From Actinosynnema pretiosum (GTDB taxonomy: Bacteria; Actinomycetota; Actinomycetes; Mycobacteriales; Pseudonocardiaceae): a stretch of DNA of 64,000 nucleotides. The notes under the pieces are model-generated. The model had not been told where the DNA came from. It made no database searches and saw only the letters and a program-made list of their open reading frames with translations. The number at the start of each line of letters is the position of its first letter. Positions within the stretch are counted from its first letter, which is position 1. The stretch lies in contig NZ_JAMTCF010000025.1 in the NCBI RefSeq assembly GCF_024171695.1, forward strand, positions 1-64,000. Reading direction: 5' to 3'. The translations under genes and the position numbers were made by a program. Positions 61,490 through 64,000 of this stretch are shown piece by piece.

Positions 61490-63396
61490 TGCGGCGTGCC
61501 GATCTGCTGGCGCTGACGTCCGACGCGCTGGTCGACCTGGCCAACCGGGGCCTGGTGAAGCGGGCGACCCGCGAGGTGGAGGCGGGGGCCGGGCCCGAGC
61601 TGGCCGTCGCGGACGACGGCGCCGTCACCGGGGTGTTCCCGGACGGGGTGACGACCGTGCTGCCGCCGGGCGCGGGGCTGGACGCGGCGCCGTGCTCGTG
61701 CGGGGCGCGCGGGGCGTGCAGGCACCGGATCGCGGTGGTGCTGGCGTACCAGCGGGAGCACGGTGGCGCGGAGGAGGAGGTGTTCGTCCCGTGGTCGCCG
61801 GGGTCGGTGGCGGACGCGGAGCTGGTGGCCGCGTTCGGCGAGCGGGCGGTGGCGGCGGCGCGGCGGGTGCTGCGCGGCGGGGTGCCGGTGGTGCTGCGCA
61901 GGGCGAGCGAGGCGGACCCGGTGGCGGCGGCCGAGCTGCCGTCGGCGACGGTGCGGTTCCTGGTGCCCGGCGAGCTGGGGTACGCGAGCACGGACGCGGC
62001 GGCGCTGCGGCGGGACCAGCTGGTGGCGCTGGCGGTGCTGGCGTTCCGGGAGGCGGACGAGCGCGGGTTCGCGGAGCCGGTGGTGCGGTTCGACGCGGGT
62101 GGCGCCACGTCCGGGGAGGCGCCGTCGGACGGCCCGTTGACCGAGGTCGTGGAGCTGACCGGTCAGCTGCTGCGCGAGGGGGCCGTGCACAGCGGGCCGG
62201 TGCTGGACGCGGCGCTGGAGCGGTCGCGGCGGGAGCTGACGGCGGCCGGGATGCACTGGCCCGCCGCCGCGGTCGGCGAGCTGGCCGAGCAGTTGGCGGC
62301 GTACCGGGCGCGCGGGGCGCGGCACCGGGTGGAGCGGGTCGCCGAGCTGGTGGCGGAGGTGCGCGCGCGGGCGCGGGCGACCGGGCCGCGCTCGACGGTG
62401 CTGGGCTTCGACGAGGCGGCCGAGACCCCGATGCGGCGGGTGCGGCTGACGTCGCTGGGCTGCCGGGTGACCGGCACCAGCGAGGACCGGACTGCGGAGG
62501 TGTTCTTCGCGGACGGCGACGGGGTCCTCGTGCTGCGGCACCGCTGGCAGCTCGGGGAGGACGAGCGGCCGACCGGGCACGACCTGGCCGGGCGGCGGCT
62601 GTCCGGCACGACGCTGGGCGCGCTGGCGGCGGCGAACGTGGTGTCGGAGTCGGCGGTGCGCAGCCCGAGCCGGGTGGTGCGGTTGACGGCGAGCCGGGTG
62701 GCGAAGACGTCGGTGACCCCGCTGGGCTCGGCCTGGACGGGGTTGCGCTCCCCGGTGCTGGTGCGCGACCTGGCGGCGGCCGGGGCGGAGCTGGCGGCGC
62801 TGGCGCCCCGCGTGGTGCGGGCCAGGGTCGAGGCCGAGCACGTGCGGGTGGTGGAGGTCGCGCGGGTGCTGACGGTCGGGTACGACCCCGGCGCGCAGCG
62901 GCTGGAGGCGGTGGTGGTGGACGCGGCCGGGACGCGGGCGCTGGTGCGCGCCACGTACAGCAGCACGACCCCGGCGGCGCTGGACGCGCTGGCGGAGGCG
63001 CTGGCGGCGGGCCCGACGCACGTGAGCGGGGCGCTGAGCCGGACCGGCGGACGGCTGGTGATCACGCCGTTCGCGGTGCTGACGCCGGGTGGGGCGGTGG
63101 TGCCCGACCTGGCCGGTGGTCGGGCGGGCGGGTTGGCGGGCGGGGTGGACCTGGAGCGGGACGTGCTGGCGGAGGCGCTGGAGTCGGCGCTGTCGCTGTG
63201 CGCGGAGGCGGCGCACCGGGGGCTGGAGCACCTGGCCGCGACCATGCCGGAGCGGTTGGCGGTGGCGGCTGCGGAGCTGCGGCGGGTGGGGTTGGTGAAG
63301 GCGGCGGAGCTCGTGTCGGCCTTCGCGGCTGCGCCCGGTGAGGAGAGCTGGCTGGGGGCTTACCTGAGGCTGTTGGTGACGGCGGAGTTCAGGTGA
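61489..63396 (+). CDS. SWIM zinc-finger protein (YehQ-like)
   Basis: 635 residues, GTG 61489 overlapping the VWA stop by one base. SWIM finger CxCx5CxH at C69, C71, C77, H79 (PCSCGARGACRHRIAVVLAYQ). The remaining ~550 residues have no recognised catalytic motif and contain helical (SRRELTAAGMHWPAAAVGELAEQL) and beta-rich stretches. SWIM fingers bind DNA or protein. Last gene of the MoxR cluster; the E. coli counterpart YehQ also has a SWIM finger. Its 3' end runs into a 15-bp repeat array. Confidence 0.87.
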   Translation: MRRADLLALTSDALVDLANRGLVKRATREVEAGAGPELAVADDGAVTGVFPDGVTTVLPPGAGLDAAPCSCGARGACRHRIAVVLAYQREHGGAEEEVFVPWSPGSVADAELVAAFGERAVAAARRVLRGGVPVVLRRASEADPVAAAELPSATVRFLVPGELGYASTDAAALRRDQLVALAVLAFREADERGFAEPVVRFDAGGATSGEAPSDGPLTEVVELTGQLLREGAVHSGPVLDAALERSRRELTAAGMHWPAAAVGELAEQLAAYRARGARHRVERVAELVAEVRARARATGPRSTVLGFDEAAETPMRRVRLTSLGCRVTGTSEDRTAEVFFADGDGVLVLRHRWQLGEDERPTGHDLAGRRLSGTTLGALAAANVVSESAVRSPSRVVRLTASRVAKTSVTPLGSAWTGLRSPVLVRDLAAAGAELAALAPRVVRARVEAEHVRVVEVARVLTVGYDPGAQRLEAVVVDAAGTRALVRATYSSTTPAALDALAEALAAGPTHVSGALSRTGGRLVITPFAVLTPGGAVVPDLAGGRAGGLAGGVDLERDVLAEALESALSLCAEAAHRGLEHLAATMPERLAVAAAELRRVGLVKAAELVSAFAAAPGEESWLGAYLRLLVTAEFR

Positions 63397-63467
63397 GCGG
63401 GGTTCAGGTGAGCGGAGTTCAGGTGAGCAGCGTTCCGGCGGGCGGGGTTCCGGCGGGCGGGGTGTCC
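63393..63467. repeat. Five 15-bp tandem repeats after the SWIM gene
   Basis: Units start at 63393, 63408, 63423, 63438 and 63453: GTGAGCGGGGTTCAG, GTGAGCGGAGTTCAG, GTGAGCAGCGTTCCG, GCGGGCGGGGTTCCG, GCGGGCGGGGTGTCC. The first contains the stop codon TGA, and the gene's last bases (GGCGGAGTTCAG) look like the parent unit. Confidence 0.85.
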
Positions 63468-63469
63468 TT

Positions 63470-63706
63470 TTAGGACTCGGCGGCCTGGAGCTCGCGGACG
63501 GCCGGGAGGTTGGCGTCGATGAGACCGCGCAACCTCTCGGCCGCTTCGGGGGTGAGCACGAGGTCGAGCACGTCGTCGCAGCTCAGTTCGAGCCCCTCGG
63601 AGGTCGGGGTGACCCGGAGGTCGGCGTCGCCGTTGAGGGTGACCCAGGAGGTCAGGACCGTGCCGGTGGTGGGCGCGATCCGCCAGGACTGGTTCTCGGT
63701 GGACAT
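63470..63706 (-). CDS. Hypothetical 78-residue protein
   Basis: ATG 63706 with GAGGCG about eight bases upstream. An in-frame ATG at 63820 would add 38 residues but has no ribosome site and reads through the direct repeat in the promoter gap. Product MSTENQSWRIAPTTGTVLTSWVTLNGDADLRV, then SCDDVLDLVLTPEAAERLRGLIDANLPAVREL. It has an acidic, compact strand-rich start and a C-terminal helix. No family recognised. Convergent with the SWIM gene and divergent from the partial gene at 63868. Confidence 0.65.
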   Translation of the reverse strand: MSTENQSWRIAPTTGTVLTSWVTLNGDADLRVTPTSEGLELSCDDVLDLVLTPEAAERLRGLIDANLPAVRELQAAES

Positions 63707-63756
63707 GCGTGAACGCCTCTCGTCAGCAGGTGCGGTGTCATCGGAAGAATAAGACA

Positions 63757-63807
63757 GCATTGCCAACTTCAGGGCGTCCAGAAGGGTGAAACCCGGCATT
63801 GCCAACT
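63757..63807. promoter_or_regulatory. Direct repeat GCATTGCCAACT in a divergent promoter gap
   Basis: Exact 12-bp copies at 63757-63768 and 63796-63807, 39 bases apart. They lie between the small minus-strand gene and the plus-strand gene at 63868, a position typical of operators. The 39-base spacing also keeps reading frame, so a coding duplication cannot be excluded. Confidence 0.45.
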
Positions 63808-63867
63808 CAATGTCACCCATTCGAGTGGCGAGCGGGTCGCAATCCGCCGTAGTGCAGACTTCGCGCC

Positions 63868-64000
63868 ATGACAGCACCACGTCAGGACGCCTACGAGGCG
63901 AGGTTGGAATTCGCCAAGCGGGCACGGCGAATGCGCGAAGCGGCGGGATTGGAGACCGGGACGGCCGAAGCGGCGATGATCACGGCCATCGGCGGCTACC
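63868..64000 (+). CDS. Partial gene, N-terminal 44 residues of a hypothetical protein
   Basis: Open from ATG 63868 to the window edge: MTAPRQDAYEARLEFAKRAR, then RMREAAGLETGTAEAAMITA and IGGY. Basic helical start. No family can be named from this part. No ribosome site is visible, so it may be leaderless. Confidence 0.5.
   Translation, partial: MTAPRQDAYEARLEFAKRARRMREAAGLETGTAEAAMITAIGGY

Noticed and set aside
63470-63925. A 151-codon version of the last minus-strand gene
   Set aside because: The extension has no ribosome site, reads through the direct repeat and promoter gap, and overlaps the start of the divergent gene.

Overview
The window is very GC-rich, uses many GTG starts, packs its genes with 1-4 nt stop/start overlaps, and carries mycobacterial-type regulators. 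This points to a filamentous actinomycete, most likely a member of the Pseudonocardiaceae (Actinosynnema/Saccharothrix type). That placement is an inference from gene style, not from a marker gene. No rRNA, tRNA or CRISPR array was seen.

Layout. 1-350: the N-terminal part of an IS701-type transposase and an unusually AT-rich spacer. 373-6224: an arabinoside-uptake unit (lipoprotein binding protein, two permeases, GH51 arabinofuranosidase) facing its divergent LacI regulator. 6240-14805: cell-envelope and signalling genes (possible 2OG oxygenase, PMT-type and GT2 glycosyltransferases, OatA-like acyltransferase, ATP-binding anti-sigma-type protein, Ser/Thr kinase). 14806-15707 has no credible gene.

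15708-32961 looks like a self-contained hypoxia/dormancy regulon. It holds phosphoketolase plus acetate kinase, two Acg-type nitroreductases, a small hibernation-factor-like protein, two universal stress proteins around a GNAT/acyl-CoA synthetase fusion, a CBS-BON protein, a zinc alcohol dehydrogenase, and a DosR/DevR-like response regulator with a DevS/DosT-like GAF sensor kinase. Seven near-identical 15-bp boxes (consensus GGGACCTTCGGCCCT) precede these units, so the regulator probably controls the whole block, including itself.

33752-38794: two copies of an SCP1.201/DddA-like deaminase followed by an Imm1-type immunity gene flank a GlsB-like membrane protein, a PPK2 kinase and a primary-like sigma factor. 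38952-46239: an XRE-MurA fusion behind a perfect 20-bp palindrome, then a CxxC flavoprotein, an SGNH esterase, a DUF4383 membrane protein, an Ohr/OsmC protein and a GT4 glycosyltransferase.

46331-63396 is a 17-kb one-direction cluster. It has three tandem DUF4132 giants, each behind a copy of the same ~70-bp leader, followed by a MoxR AAA+ ATPase, a DUF5682 protein with a long disordered insert, a VWA protein and a SWIM zinc-finger protein. The composition resembles E. coli yehL-yehM-yehP-yehQ with molR-like proteins, but with a triplicated DUF4132 component. It is the best candidate for an under-described multi-protein ATPase system. The window ends with two small genes in divergent orientation.
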